Part shown: positions 1-8,107 of the stretch, one piece after another
Numbering within the stretch: position 1 is the first letter of the stretch
Layout of the letters: each line of letters starts with the position of its first letter
From: Gemmatimonadota bacterium
Lineage (GTDB): Bacteria > Gemmatimonadota > Gemmatimonadetes > Gemmatimonadales > GWC2-71-9
Direction: 5' to 3'
NCBI GenBank assembly: GCA_003222035.1
Contig: QHUS01000060.1
Location: 1-40,944 of the forward strand
DNA length: 40,944 bases
Position numbers and translations under genes: made by a program
Notes under the pieces: generated by a model
The model's input: the letters and a program-made list of their open reading frames with translations, nothing else
What the model was told of the DNA's origin: nothing
The model's database searches: none

Positions 1-948
1 GACGTCCTCACCTATGCCGATCAGGTCGAAACTGGAGACCTCATCGGGCCCCGGATCTATCACACGGGCCCGGGCGTGTTCGGCGCATTCCTAGAGGAGA
101 ACTGGGGTAGTCTCGACGACGTGCGCAACACCTTGAAGCGCTACAGCGAGTTCTATCACACCAACACGATCAAGCAGTACATGGCGGGTAATCGCAAGCA
201 GCGGCAGTGGGTGATCATGGCGGCCAAGGAGCTGGGCCTGATGCCGACGATCGAAGGTGGGCTGGACTTCAAGATGAACCAGACGGTCCAGCTCGACGGC
301 TATCCCGGCTCGGAGCACAGCTTCCCGATCACGCCGTTGTACGACGACGCCGTGCAGTTGGCCGCCCAATCGGGGATCACCTATACGCCGACCCTGCTGG
401 TGTCCTACGGCGGGCCATTCAGCGAGAACTATTTCTACGAGCGCTACGACATTCACGACAATCCCAAGATCCGGCGGTTTCTGCCGCACGAGGAGATCGA
501 CCAGCGGGCCGAGCGGCGCGCCTGGTTCCGCGAGAACCAGTACGTATTTCCCCGCATCGCGGCGACGGCGGCGGCCATCCTCCGGGCCGGCGGCAACGTC
601 GGCATGGGCTGCCACGGCCAGCTCGACGGGCTGGGATGTCACTGGGAGCTGTGGGCGATGGTTGGCGGGGGGATGACCCCGCGGGAGGCGCTGCGGGTCG
701 GCACCATCGACGGCGCCCGGGGCATCGGGATGGAGCAGGACCTGGGCACGCTCGAGCCCGGCAAGCTCGCCGACCTGGTGGTGCTCGACGCCAACCCCCT
801 CGACGACATCCACAACACCGAAAAGATCCGCTACGTGATGAAGAACGGCCGACTGTATGACGGCGCAACGCTCGACGACGTGTGGCCGAGGACCAGGCCG
901 TTGCCCCGGATGTGGTGGTGGGAGAAGGAACCGAAAGGCGTCAAGTGA
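1..948 (+). CDS. Amidohydrolase, C-terminal part (5' end outside window)
   Basis: The reading frame is open from base 1, so this is the last 315 codons of a longer gene. The product is a metal-dependent amidohydrolase. Visible family blocks are TIKQYMAG (active-site Lys region), PGSEHSFP, GCHGQLDGLGCHWELWAM and the closing GTLEPGKLADLVVLDANPL barrel/sandwich segment. In this subfamily the HGQ..G.HWE block replaces the usual GTD motif, and the amidohydrolase domain often follows a TolB/PD40 beta-propeller. That propeller would lie upstream and cannot be seen here. The substrate is unknown; a secreted peptidase-like or cyclic-amide hydrolase is typical. The protein ends in a Trp/Pro-rich tail (MWWWEKEP). 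It stops 234 bp before the helicase start. Confidence 0.85.
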   Translation, partial: DVLTYADQVETGDLIGPRIYHTGPGVFGAFLEENWGSLDDVRNTLKRYSEFYHTNTIKQYMAGNRKQRQWVIMAAKELGLMPTIEGGLDFKMNQTVQLDGYPGSEHSFPITPLYDDAVQLAAQSGITYTPTLLVSYGGPFSENYFYERYDIHDNPKIRRFLPHEEIDQRAERRAWFRENQYVFPRIAATAAAILRAGGNVGMGCHGQLDGLGCHWELWAMVGGGMTPREALRVGTIDGARGIGMEQDLGTLEPGKLADLVVLDANPLDDIHNTEKIRYVMKNGRLYDGATLDDVWPRTRPLPRMWWWEKEPKGVK

Positions 949-961
949 AGGTGCAGCGCAG

Positions 962-1003
962 AGACGTCTCCACTTGACGTATCTGCGTGACGTCGTTACC
1001 CTT
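962..1003. repeat. Imperfect intergenic repeat, copy 1
   Basis: It begins with the palindromic AGACGTCTC and continues through CTTGACGTATCTGCGTGACG. A related copy lies at 2399-2453, so the two flank the helicase gene, each just after the stop codon of the gene before it. The first 18 bases match at 16 positions. The last 28 bases (976-1003 against 2426-2453) match at 23. Copy 2 carries 13 extra bases between the blocks. Confidence 0.55.
974..1002 (+). promoter_or_regulatory. Candidate sigma-70-type promoter for the helicase gene
   Basis: TTGACG (974-979) is separated by exactly 17 bp from TACCCT (997-1002). The -35 box matches the consensus at 5 of 6 positions. The -10 box matches at only 3 of 6, though at the important T, A and final T. 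Transcription from here would give a leader of roughly 175 nt before the helicase ATG. Confidence 0.35.
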
Positions 1004-1042
1004 CCGTCCGAACCAAGAGCTGGCATCCTTCCGTTGGACAGT

Positions 1043-1140
1043 CCCGCTCAGGAGCGGGTTCCGGCGCTGTACACACGCCCGGTCTCATTCCCCAGGTTCA
1101 CAACCAGAGTGACGCTGCAGCGCAGTGGCATGAGCCACTG
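1043..1140 (+). promoter_or_regulatory. Structured 5' leader of the helicase gene
   Basis: Two hairpins lie between the candidate promoter and the start codon. The first is CCCGCT-CAGG-AGCGGG (1043-1058). The second is CAGTGGC-ATGA-GCCACTG (1123-1140), a perfect 7-bp stem that ends about 25 nt before the purine-rich ribosome-binding region. Long structured leaders are known for cold-inducible RNA helicase and csp genes. Here the link to cold or autoregulation is inference. Confidence 0.4.
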
Positions 1141-1182
1141 GCGGCGTGCGTGTGTGTGCGTTTGAAAGGAAGACGTGTAGCA

Positions 1183-2400
1183 ATGCCATTTACCTCACTC
1201 GGGCTCGCGCCCGAGCTCGTTCGGGCCGTAGCCGAAGAGGGCTACGAGCAGCCGACCCCCATTCAACTCGAAGCCATCCCCCTCGCCCTCGCCGGGCGTG
1301 ATCTGATCGGGTCGGCGCAGACCGGCACCGGCAAGACGGCGGCGTTCATGCTGCCGATCCTGCAGCGCCTGTCTCGCGACAGCGATAGACGCAGAGTCCG
1401 GGCGCTCATCCTCGTGCCGACCCGGGAGCTCGCGGAGCAGGTGCTCCAGAGCGCCCGCGCGTACGGGCGGCATCTCGATGTCGATGCCGCGGCGGTCTAC
1501 GGCGGCGTCGGTATGGAGCCGCAAACCCGCGCGCTCAAGCGCGGCGTGTCGATCGTCGTCGCGACGCCCGGCCGCTTGCTCGACCACATGGAGCGGGGCC
1601 ACGTGGACTTCTCCCAACTCGAAGTGCTGGTCCTCGACGAGGCGGACCGCATGCTCGACATGGGGTTCGCGCCGGACGTGCGGCGGATCCTGCGGGCGCT
1701 GCCCGAGCGGCGGCAGACGATGCTCTTCTCGGCCACCGTGTCGCTCGAGGTCGACGCGCTCGCGCGCACAGCGCTCGACGGCCACGCCTCGGTCGAGATC
1801 GGGCGCCGGGCCAAGCCCGCGGAAGGCATCGAGCACGTGATCGTTGCGACCGACAAGCTCCAGAAGCGCGGCGTGCTCGCTCGCATCCTGCAGGCCAAGC
1901 CGGCGGGCCAGACGCTGGTGTTCACCCGCACCAAGTATGGCGCGGACAAGCTGGTGACGTTCCTGCGGCGTGAGGGGATTCCAGCGCACGCCATCCACGG
2001 TGACAAGGCCCAGAGCCACCGCACCCGCACCCTGGACGCGTTCCGTTCGGGCGCGGCGGACGTGCTGGTCGCGACCGACATCGCGGCGCGAGGGATCGAC
2101 GTGGACGGGATCCGGATGGTGGTGAACTTCGACGTGCCGCACGAAGCGGAGGTTTACGTGCACCGGGTGGGCCGCACGGCACGGGCTGGGGCGCGGGGGC
2201 TCGCGCTCACGCTGCTGTCGCCCGACGAGTGGCTCCTCATGGGGGACATCGAGAAGCTCGTGGGTCAGATCTTCCCACGGGAAGTCATCCCCGGTTTCGA
2301 GCCGTCGGTCAAGCCACTGCAGCCGAAGCCGCTCCAGGCGGAGCAGCCCAAACAGGGGCCGTCAGTGCGCGCCCGCAGCGGGGGCCGCCGCCGGCGTTAG
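1183..2400 (+). CDS. DEAD-box ATP-dependent RNA helicase (RhlE-like)
   Basis: A 405-residue RNA helicase that unwinds or remodels RNA with ATP, probably in ribosome assembly or RNA decay. Motifs in order: Q motif PTPIQ (about residue 24), Walker A AQTGTGKT (about 45), PTREL, TPGRLLDH, DEAD (about 150), SAT, then the second RecA domain with ATDIAARGID and HRVGRTARAG. The C-terminal tail is short and basic (GGRRRR), as in RhlE-type proteins, with no DbpA-like RNA-binding domain. I chose the ATG at 1183, preceded by GAAAGGAAG, rather than the upstream ATG at 1150: it gives the usual MPFTSLGL N-terminus and a real ribosome-binding site. It appears monocistronic, with its own leader and a hairpin after the stop. 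Confidence 0.95.
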   Translation: MPFTSLGLAPELVRAVAEEGYEQPTPIQLEAIPLALAGRDLIGSAQTGTGKTAAFMLPILQRLSRDSDRRRVRALILVPTRELAEQVLQSARAYGRHLDVDAAAVYGGVGMEPQTRALKRGVSIVVATPGRLLDHMERGHVDFSQLEVLVLDEADRMLDMGFAPDVRRILRALPERRQTMLFSATVSLEVDALARTALDGHASVEIGRRAKPAEGIEHVIVATDKLQKRGVLARILQAKPAGQTLVFTRTKYGADKLVTFLRREGIPAHAIHGDKAQSHRTRTLDAFRSGAADVLVATDIAARGIDVDGIRMVVNFDVPHEAEVYVHRVGRTARAGARGLALTLLSPDEWLLMGDIEKLVGQIFPREVIPGFEPSVKPLQPKPLQAEQPKQGPSVRARSGGRRRR

Positions 2401-2453
2401 ACGTCTCTGCTTGACGGTGTCGCGCGACGTATTTGCGTGACGCCGTCAGCCTC
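2399..2453. repeat. Imperfect intergenic repeat, copy 2
   Basis: Second copy of the element at 962-1003, starting at the helicase stop codon (AGACGTCTC) and running into the convergent citrate synthase 3' end. It has 13 additional bases (GACGGTGTCGCGC) that turn it into a long hairpin. Confidence 0.5.
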
Positions 2454-2459
2454 TTTTTT
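2411..2459 (+). terminator. Candidate intrinsic terminator after the helicase gene
   Basis: Bases 2411-2424 pair with 2436-2449 (core GACGGTGTCGCG with CGTGACGCCGTC, including G-T wobbles) around an 11-nt loop. A T6 run follows at 2454-2459. The T-run is also the Glu-Lys-Arg end of the convergent citrate synthase gene, so it may be coincidental. The hairpin itself is clear. Confidence 0.5.
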
Positions 2460-3735
2460 CGATCGGCACGTAGTCCCGTTTGTCGGGACCGGTATAGATC
2501 TGATGCGGGCGGGCGATCTTCTGCTCCTTGTCGAGCAGCATCTCCTGCCACTGCGCCAGCCATCCCGGCGTCCGCCCGATCGCGAACAGCACCGGGAACA
2601 TGTCCACCGGGAACCGCATCGCCTCGTAAATGATCCCCGAGTAGAAGTCCACGTTGGGGTACAGCCGGCGCGTAACGAAGTACTCCTCCTGGAGCGCGAT
2701 CCGCTCGAGCTCCACGGCGATGTCGATGAGGGGATTTCTCCCCGTGACGTCGAACACTTCTTCGGCGACGCGCTTGATGAGCTTGGCGCGCGGATCGTAG
2801 TTCTTGTAGATGCGGTGGCCGAAGCCGAACAGCCGAAACTCGCCGCGTTTCACCCGCTCGAGATACCCCGGGATGTTCTGCTTCGAGCCGATTTCACGCA
2901 GCATCTTGAGGACTTCTTCGTTGGCGCCACCGTGCAGCGGCCCGTACAGCGCCGCCGCGGCAGCGGCCATGGCCGAGTAGGGGTCGGCGTGGGATGACCC
3001 GACGCCCCGCATGGCGCTGGTGGAGCAGTTCTGCTCGTGGTCCGCGTGGAGGATGAACAGCACGTCGAGGGCGTGCTCGAGCGTCTTGTTCGGCGTGTAC
3101 TTCACCTCCGTCGCCTTGAACATCATGTTCAGGAAATTGCCCGGATAGGACAGCTCGTTGTCCGGATAGGCGTACGGCATACCGACCGAATGGCGGTACG
3201 CGAAGGCGGCGAGCGTGGGCGCCTTGGCGATCAAGCGGAAGATCTGGTTCCGCCGCGACGCCTCGTTCGCGATCTGCTTCGCCTCGGGGTAGAACGTGGA
3301 CAACGCCGCGACCGTGCTCACGAACATGCCCATCGGATGGGCGTCGTGATGAAAGCCGTCGATGAACTTCTTGATGCTCTCGTGCACGATGGTGTGGTGG
3401 GTGACGTTGTACACCCACGAGTCGAGCTCAGCGGCGGAAGGCAGCTCGCCGTGCAGCAGCAGGTATGTCGTCTCGAGGAACGTGCTCCGCTCGGCCAGCT
3501 GCTCGATCGGGTAGCCGTAGTAGCGGAGAATGCCCTTCTCGCCGTCGATGAAGCTGATCGCGCTGCGGCACGCCGCCGTGTTCACGAATCCCGGATCGTA
3601 CGCCGCGAGCCCCGCGTCGTCGGCCGTGAGCTTGAGCTGCCGCAGGTCGACGGCGCGGATCGTGCCGTCCTGGATGGGGATCTCGTACTGTTTGCCCGTC
3701 CGGTTGTCGGTAACGGACAGCGTACTCTTCGGCAC
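2446..3735 (-). CDS. gltA: Citrate synthase
   Basis: A 429-residue citrate synthase, condensing oxaloacetate and acetyl-CoA at the entry of the TCA cycle in the cytoplasm. The catalytic triad is visible: His in ILHADHEQNCST (about residue 230), His in YGPLHGGANEE (about 268) and Asp in NVDFYSG (about 363). The family block FGFGHRIYKNYDPRA is also present. Length is normal for the GltA type. I place the start at the GTG whose first residues are VPKSTLSVTD; AGGA lies about 10 nt upstream. An in-frame upstream extension to 3777 lacks family similarity. The gene converges on the helicase and is divergent from the phosphoribosyltransferase-like gene, with 131 bp between. Confidence 0.96.
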   Translation of the reverse strand: MPKSTLSVTDNRTGKQYEIPIQDGTIRAVDLRQLKLTADDAGLAAYDPGFVNTAACRSAISFIDGEKGILRYYGYPIEQLAERSTFLETTYLLLHGELPSAAELDSWVYNVTHHTIVHESIKKFIDGFHHDAHPMGMFVSTVAALSTFYPEAKQIANEASRRNQIFRLIAKAPTLAAFAYRHSVGMPYAYPDNELSYPGNFLNMMFKATEVKYTPNKTLEHALDVLFILHADHEQNCSTSAMRGVGSSHADPYSAMAAAAAALYGPLHGGANEEVLKMLREIGSKQNIPGYLERVKRGEFRLFGFGHRIYKNYDPRAKLIKRVAEEVFDVTGRNPLIDIAVELERIALQEEYFVTRRLYPNVDFYSGIIYEAMRFPVDMFPVLFAIGRTPGWLAQWQEMLLDKEQKIARPHQIYTGPDKRDYVPIEKRG

Positions 3736-3807
3736 GCGCGATCGTCCTGGGCGAAAATGGTTGGCGAAAGATAACAAGGGGCGGGGACGGTAGCGGTAAC
3801 GCCCGGT

Positions 3808-3846
3808 CCTCTACCGACCTCTACGACCTCTACCGACTTCTACCGC
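3808..3846. repeat. Degenerate 9-10 bp tandem repeat
   Basis: About four units of CCTCTACCGA / CCTCTACGA / CCTCTACCGA / CTTCTACCG lie head to tail in the divergent promoter region between citrate synthase and the next gene. They could be a direct-repeat binding site or simple slippage; nothing more can be said from the sequence. Confidence 0.5.
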
Positions 3847-3852
3847 CCGCTT

Positions 3853-3858
3853 TATCTT
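3853..3858 (+). promoter_or_regulatory. -10-like box at a possible leaderless start
   Basis: TATCTT ends 8 nt before the ATG at 3867 and there is no Shine-Dalgarno sequence. Transcription would begin about at the start codon. Confidence 0.35.
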
Positions 3859-3866
3859 GTGACTCC

Positions 3867-4526
3867 ATGACCGCCCCCGCGGCCAAGCCGACCGCCCTGT
3901 ACCCGACCCGCTCCGCCGCCGGCGCCCTGTTGGGCCAGCAGCTCGCCGGTCGCGGTTACCTCGGGTGCCTGCTGCTCGGCATCACGCCCGAGGGCGTCGA
4001 GATCGCGGCCAACGCCGCCAAGGCGATGGGAGCGCCGTTCGATGTCCTGGTCGCGGCCTTCATCAAGCTGGGGTCGAACGTCGCGCCCATCGGGGCCATC
4101 GCCGAGTCCGTCCCATCGGAAATGGATCCGGACTTCCAGCCGAGCGGCGGCCTGCTCGACAAATTGACCGATGCGATCGACGAGTCACGGGCGCGGGTGA
4201 GCCAGGATCTCATCCTGTACCGGACCGAGCGGCCCGTGAAGAAGCTCGCCGGCAAGATCGCGGTGATTGTGGACGGCCAGATCGCCTATCCCTGGAAGGC
4301 GCTGGCGGCGGCCAAAGCGGCTGAGCAACTGGGGGCCAAGCAGGTGGTGATCGCGACCCCGGTGGCGACCAAGGCGTCGGCCGATCGGATCAATGCCCGC
4401 GAGTACGAGTTCGTGTGCCCGACGATCGTCATGGATGCCCAGGGGCACCCGGCACCCTACGGTGATATGGCGGGCGAGACGCCGGAGCGGCTGCGGTCGA
4501 TCATGATTGCGCACCAGGCGGCGTGA
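3867..4526 (+). CDS. Phosphoribosyltransferase-like protein with altered PRPP loop
   Basis: 219 residues with the overall plan of stand-alone type I phosphoribosyltransferase-fold proteins (COG1926-like): an N-terminal YPTRSAAGALLGQQLA segment, then a Rossmann-like strand and loop, and the closing EQLGAKQVVIATPVA helix-strand. The PRPP-binding loop, normally VDDGIATG, reads VDGQIAYPW (about residues 135-143). The second acidic residue and the small-residue TG turn are both lost. Either the substrate differs or the enzyme is inactive. The start has no ribosome-binding site but a -10-like box just upstream. No partner gene is evident; the next gene is convergent, 28 bp away. Confidence 0.7.
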   Translation: MTAPAAKPTALYPTRSAAGALLGQQLAGRGYLGCLLLGITPEGVEIAANAAKAMGAPFDVLVAAFIKLGSNVAPIGAIAESVPSEMDPDFQPSGGLLDKLTDAIDESRARVSQDLILYRTERPVKKLAGKIAVIVDGQIAYPWKALAAAKAAEQLGAKQVVIATPVATKASADRINAREYEFVCPTIVMDAQGHPAPYGDMAGETPERLRSIMIAHQAA

Positions 4527-4554
4527 GACGGGAGAGAGCTTTGCCGGAAACGTT

Positions 4555-6435
4555 TCACTCCAGCTCCACCATCCCCTGCTCGAGCCAGCGATGCTCCCCG
4601 GCGAGCGTCTCCTGCGCCACGCGGTACGCCTCGGTGTCCGCGTTGCGCCACAGCTCGCGGAACTTGGCCTTGACCCGCGCCCGGGCCTGGCGACAGAACA
4701 GGTCGGCCACCTGCACGGCGCGCCGGCCCGCCGCCGGGTCTGAGCGCAGGAGCCACTGGGCGCGAGAGCAGGTCGCGGCCATGGCGAAGAGCTCGGCACC
4801 GACGTCCACCAGCCGGAACAGCACGGCCTGGCGGTACTCGAGTTTCGGGCCGAACCGCACCATCGCATGGAACACGCTGCGCGCGAGGCGCCGTGCCCCG
4901 CGCTCGACGTACCGGAGGTGCCCGGCGAGCGGCCCGAAGCCGGCGTATTTGGGCCAGAAGCTCCACCCTAGCCAGCGCGAGGGATACCACCAGGCGTAGA
5001 ACAGGGCCGCGCGCACGAGCCCTTTCAGGCGCGCGCCCGCGCTCTTGCCGGGCATCACCACATCGCCCGCTACCTGCAGGTGCTTGTCCACCGCTTCGCG
5101 CGCGATGAACAGGTGCATGATCTCGCTCGACCCCTCGAAGATCAAATTGATCCGGAAGTCGCGCATGATCCGCTCGACCGGCACAGGCTTCTCTCCCCGG
5201 GCGCGCAACGAGTCCGCGGTCTCGTAGCCGCGACCACCCCGGATCTGCAGGGTGTCGTCAATGATCCGCCAGCCCGCCTCGGAGTTGTAGAGCTTCGCGA
5301 TCGCCGCCTCGAGGCGGATGTCGTAGCTCCCGCGGTCGGCCATGGAGCCGCACAGCTCCGCCACCGCCTCCATCGCGAACGTATTCGCCGCCATGGCGCC
5401 GATCTTCTGGGCGATCGCATCGTGCTTGCCGATCGCGCGCCCCCACTGGACGCGCTCGCTGGCCCACTCCCGCGCGATCTCGAGGCAGCGCTTGCCCGCG
5501 GCGACCGACGAGATCGGGAGCGTGAGCCGACCCGTGTTGAGCGTGATCAGGCCGAGCTTCAGGCCCTTGCCCACCTCCCACACCACGTTCTCCTTCGGCA
5601 CGCGCACGTTCGTCAAGCGGATGACGCCGTTGTACATCGCCTTCAGGCCCATGAAATGGCAGCGATGCTCGACCTTCACGCCCGGCCAGCTGGTCTCGAC
5701 GAGGAAGGCGGTGATCTGCCGCCGCTCCTTGCCGTCCACGATCTTGGAGGGCGTGCGCGCGATCACCACGATGAGCTCGGCGCGGGTGCCGTTGGTGCAC
5801 CACAGTTTTTCGCCGTTCAGAATCCAGGCTTGTCCGTCTTCGCTCGGCACCGCCATCGTCTCGAGCGCGGCCGGATCCGACCCCACACCGGGCTCCGTGA
5901 GCGCGAACGCAGAAATGGCGCCCTGGGCGAGGCGCGGCAGGTATTTCTTCTTCTGCGCCTCCGTGCCGAACAGCTTGAGCGGCTGGGGCGCGCCGATGGA
6001 CTGGTGGGCGGAGAGCAGCGCCGTGAGCGAGCCGTCGATCGACGACACCAGCTCGATCGCCTTCATGTACGAAAGCTGGGATAGCCCCAGCCCCCCGTAC
6101 TCGCGCGGAATCTTGATCCCGAACGCGCCCAGGTCGCGCAAGCCCTGGATCAGGTCGTCCGGGATTTCCCCCTCGCGGTCGATCTTGTCCGAGTCCACGC
6201 GCTCGCGCAGGAACCGTTCGAGCTGCTCGAGGAACGGCCGGGCCCGGCGCACCTCTTCAGGGTCCTGCTCGGGGTACGGATGGATGAGATCGAGCCGGAA
6301 CTTCCCGAGGAACAGGTCGCGCACGAAACTCGGCGCGGCCCACTCCTGCTCCCGCGCGGCTTCGGCGACTTCGCGCGCCTCGGCGGCGCTGACCTTGCGT
6401 TCGGGCGGAGGGGGGGCGGTGGTCGTCGTCGCCAT
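4555..6435 (-). CDS. Acyl-CoA dehydrogenase, long form with extra C-terminal domain
   Basis: A 626-residue FAD-dependent acyl-CoA dehydrogenase for the first step of fatty-acid beta-oxidation. The middle domain has [14 protein letters not shown] and [13 protein letters not shown]. The C-terminal helical domain has [13 protein letters not shown] and [20 protein letters not shown], whose Glu region matches the catalytic base area of the family. The usual enzyme is about 380-400 residues. This one has an N-terminal extension of roughly 60 residues and some 170 residues after the core, containing a likely membrane-associating stretch ([16 protein letters not shown]). The layout resembles very-long-chain enzymes (VLCAD/ACAD9 type). 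TAGATT ends 6 nt before the ATG with no ribosome-binding site, so the mRNA may be leaderless. Confidence 0.93.
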   Translation of the reverse strand: MATTTTAPPPPERKVSAAEAREVAEAAREQEWAAPSFVRDLFLGKFRLDLIHPYPEQDPEEVRRARPFLEQLERFLRERVDSDKIDREGEIPDDLIQGLRDLGAFGIKIPREYGGLGLSQLSYMKAIELVSSIDGSLTALLSAHQSIGAPQPLKLFGTEAQKKKYLPRLAQGAISAFALTEPGVGSDPAALETMAVPSEDGQAWILNGEKLWCTNGTRAELIVVIARTPSKIVDGKERRQITAFLVETSWPGVKVEHRCHFMGLKAMYNGVIRLTNVRVPKENVVWEVGKGLKLGLITLNTGRLTLPISSVAAGKRCLEIAREWASERVQWGRAIGKHDAIAQKIGAMAANTFAMEAVAELCGSMADRGSYDIRLEAAIAKLYNSEAGWRIIDDTLQIRGGRGYETADSLRARGEKPVPVERIMRDFRINLIFEGSSEIMHLFIAREAVDKHLQVAGDVVMPGKSAGARLKGLVRAALFYAWWYPSRWLGWSFWPKYAGFGPLAGHLRYVERGARRLARSVFHAMVRFGPKLEYRQAVLFRLVDVGAELFAMAATCSRAQWLLRSDPAAGRRAVQVADLFCRQARARVKAKFRELWRNADTEAYRVAQETLAGEHRWLEQGMVELE

Positions 6436-6441
6436 GACTTG

Positions 6442-6447
6442 AATCTA
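6442..6447 (-). promoter_or_regulatory. -10-like box at a possible leaderless start
   Basis: On the minus strand TAGATT ends 6 nt before the ATG of the acyl-CoA dehydrogenase gene. No Shine-Dalgarno sequence is present. Confidence 0.3.
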
Positions 6448-6449
6448 GC

Positions 6450-7121
6450 TCAGGCGCCCTGTCCCGACAGCAGCCGTGGCTGGAGGAGCAGGGCGATACC
6501 CGCCCCCCCCACCAGTCCCCCGACGTGCCCGTAGTTGTCGATGTACGGGCTCAACAGCCCGGTCCCGATCTGATACACGGACCATGCGGCGAGCACGAAG
6601 CCGATACGCTTGTCCCGGAGGTAGAATCGCTTCTGGTGGGCGTACAGGACCACGATCACCGCTCCCACTACACCGAAGATCGCGCCCGACGCTCCCAGCG
6701 AGGGACCGGGCGTCACCGCGGCGGAGAGCAGGGAGCCCGTCAGCCCGCTGGTGACGTAGACGATGGCGGTCCGCGCAAAGCCGAAGGCGTGCTCGCACGC
6801 CATGCCCACGACGTAGAGCACGAGGCAGTTGCCGATCAAATGGTCGAACCCGGCGTGCAGGAACGTCGCGCTGATGAGGCGCCACCACTCCCCGGCGATC
6901 ACGCGGTCACGCACCAGGGCGCCAGCCGCGACGATGCTGTCGCGGTTGGTGAGCGCGCCGGTCGCGACCTCCCATCCGAACATCGCGACGTTCGCGGCAA
7001 TGAGAAACAGGATCAGGGGCGGGGCGGTACGCATCCCGCGCTCGAAATCGCGACGCGTGTCCACCGCCGCCGCGAGCATGTCGGGCGTGATGATGATCGG
7101 CTGTTCGCGCACCTCGCTCAC
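6450..7121 (-). CDS. Rhomboid family intramembrane serine protease
   Basis: 223 residues with six hydrophobic segments. The catalytic Ser is in LGASGAIFG (Ser145) and the His in NYGHVGGLVGG (His199). The supporting HAGFDHLIGN motif (His94, Asn98) is intact, so the protease should be active and cleave membrane-anchored substrates. The start is a GTG that overlaps the TGA stop of the preceding gene as GTGA, so translation is probably coupled to the zinc-ribbon/LURP-like protein upstream. That coupling suggests the two act together at the membrane, with the upstream protein perhaps a substrate or cofactor (inference). Confidence 0.92.
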   Translation of the reverse strand: MSEVREQPIIITPDMLAAAVDTRRDFERGMRTAPPLILFLIAANVAMFGWEVATGALTNRDSIVAAGALVRDRVIAGEWWRLISATFLHAGFDHLIGNCLVLYVVGMACEHAFGFARTAIVYVTSGLTGSLLSAAVTPGPSLGASGAIFGVVGAVIVVLYAHQKRFYLRDKRIGFVLAAWSVYQIGTGLLSPYIDNYGHVGGLVGGAGIALLLQPRLLSGQGA

Positions 7122-8050
7122 CGCCGCTCGCCCGTGTCGAGCATCACGCCGAGGGCGAGAGCCACGCGCCGGTCGAACAGACGGTTGCGGTCGGCCTTCA
7201 GGTCGAGCACGTAGCGGTCGAGGATGGTGAACTTCCGATTGAACTCGCCCACCACGTCCTCGGAGTCGCCGCGCACGATGATGAAATTCGTCCGCAGGAT
7301 GCCCATGAGCGGTCCGATCAGGCGGCGTAACAGCGAGAGGATGACGGAGTCTTCCTTCGCGAGGTACAGCGTCGTTCCATCCGGCGCCTTCACGTACCAG
7401 CGCTTCCGAATCAAGTTATAGAGGTAGTTCTTCCAGAGACGCGCCAGCGTGCGTCCGGCGGCGTCGCGCACGGTGTACGTGGCGGTGATCGGCTGCCACT
7501 TTCGATCCTGCAGGACTTCGAGCAGCTTGGCGCGCTTGGTCTGGTCTCGATAGAAGGTGACGTGGCGCTTCGCGGAGAGGGCGATCCCGACCGCGAACAG
7601 GGCCACGAACGCACCCACCACGGCGAACATGCCGAGCACGCTCTCATATGCGGACCCCTTGGCCATGTCCGCGAGCACCGCGAACCCCATCCCGACGACC
7701 GCGGCGGCAGCAATGCCGGCCAGAATGGCGCCGACGTTGCGCAGCAGGTGCGCCGGTCGCTCCACGAACACGAGCTTCTTCCCCTGCTCGTCGGCGACGT
7801 CGTACTTCTCGGAGATCTTGAGCAGCTGCTGGCGCAGCAGGAACACGTCGCGGTCGAACACGCCGTCGGCCTGAGGCTTGACGGCCCCCGGCCCCCCCCG
7901 CCCCCCCGGCCCCCCCGCGCCCACGGCCCCCCCCGCGATCGCGGGCACGCGATTTTCGCGCCCGCACTGGGGACACTTTACCAGCCTACCGGCGAACTCG
8001 TCCTTCAATTCGTACGACGTTCCGCACTGACAAGGCACACGGACGGCCAT
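7118..8050 (-). CDS. Zinc ribbon + two-TM + LURP-one/scramblase-like protein
   Basis: 310 residues of unusual architecture. Residues 7-29 form a zinc ribbon (Cys7, Cys9, Cys26, Cys29 in CQC...CPQC). A Gly-rich linker (about 39-56) follows, then a short hydrophilic stretch, two membrane segments (about 105-127 and 138-158) and a C-terminal domain (about 170-300). That domain resembles the LURP-one-related/phospholipid-scramblase (tubby-like) fold: YTVRDAAGRTLARLWKNYLY, KAPDGTTLYLAKED, NFIIVRGDSEDVVGEFNRKF. The ATG at 8050 has GGGAGG just upstream; the longer open frame beyond it is only the shadow of the divergent amidohydrolase. It ends in a 4-bp overlap with the rhomboid gene. Function is unknown; a membrane-associated sensor or lipid-handling protein is a guess. 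Confidence 0.75.
   Translation of the reverse strand: MAVRVPCQCGTSYELKDEFAGRLVKCPQCGRENRVPAIAGGAVGAGGPGGRGGPGAVKPQADGVFDRDVFLLRQQLLKISEKYDVADEQGKKLVFVERPAHLLRNVGAILAGIAAAAVVGMGFAVLADMAKGSAYESVLGMFAVVGAFVALFAVGIALSAKRHVTFYRDQTKRAKLLEVLQDRKWQPITATYTVRDAAGRTLARLWKNYLYNLIRKRWYVKAPDGTTLYLAKEDSVILSLLRRLIGPLMGILRTNFIIVRGDSEDVVGEFNRKFTILDRYVLDLKADRNRLFDRRVALALGVMLDTGERR
7885..7934 (-). repeat. G-tract cluster inside the Gly-linker coding region
   Basis: Five cytosine runs on the plus strand (5, 8, 7, 7 and 8 bases, at 7885-7889, 7892-7899, 7901-7907, 7910-7916 and 7927-7934) are guanine runs on the coding strand. They encode the Gly/Pro linker, could form a G-quadruplex, and are prone to slippage. 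Confidence 0.7.
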
Positions 8051-8107
8051 GGTTGCCTCCCAGGTTGCGCCTTGACAGCGGCGCGGGCAGAGGGAGATTC
8101 GCGTCCC

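Noticed and set aside
962-2453. Helicase gene as cargo of a transposable element
   Set aside because: The flanking repeats are imperfect direct repeats, not terminal inverted repeats, and there is no transposase or target duplication.
3794-3802. CGGTAACGC near the citrate synthase gene as a third regulator site
   Set aside because: Only one half of the palindrome is present and no sigma-54 element follows.
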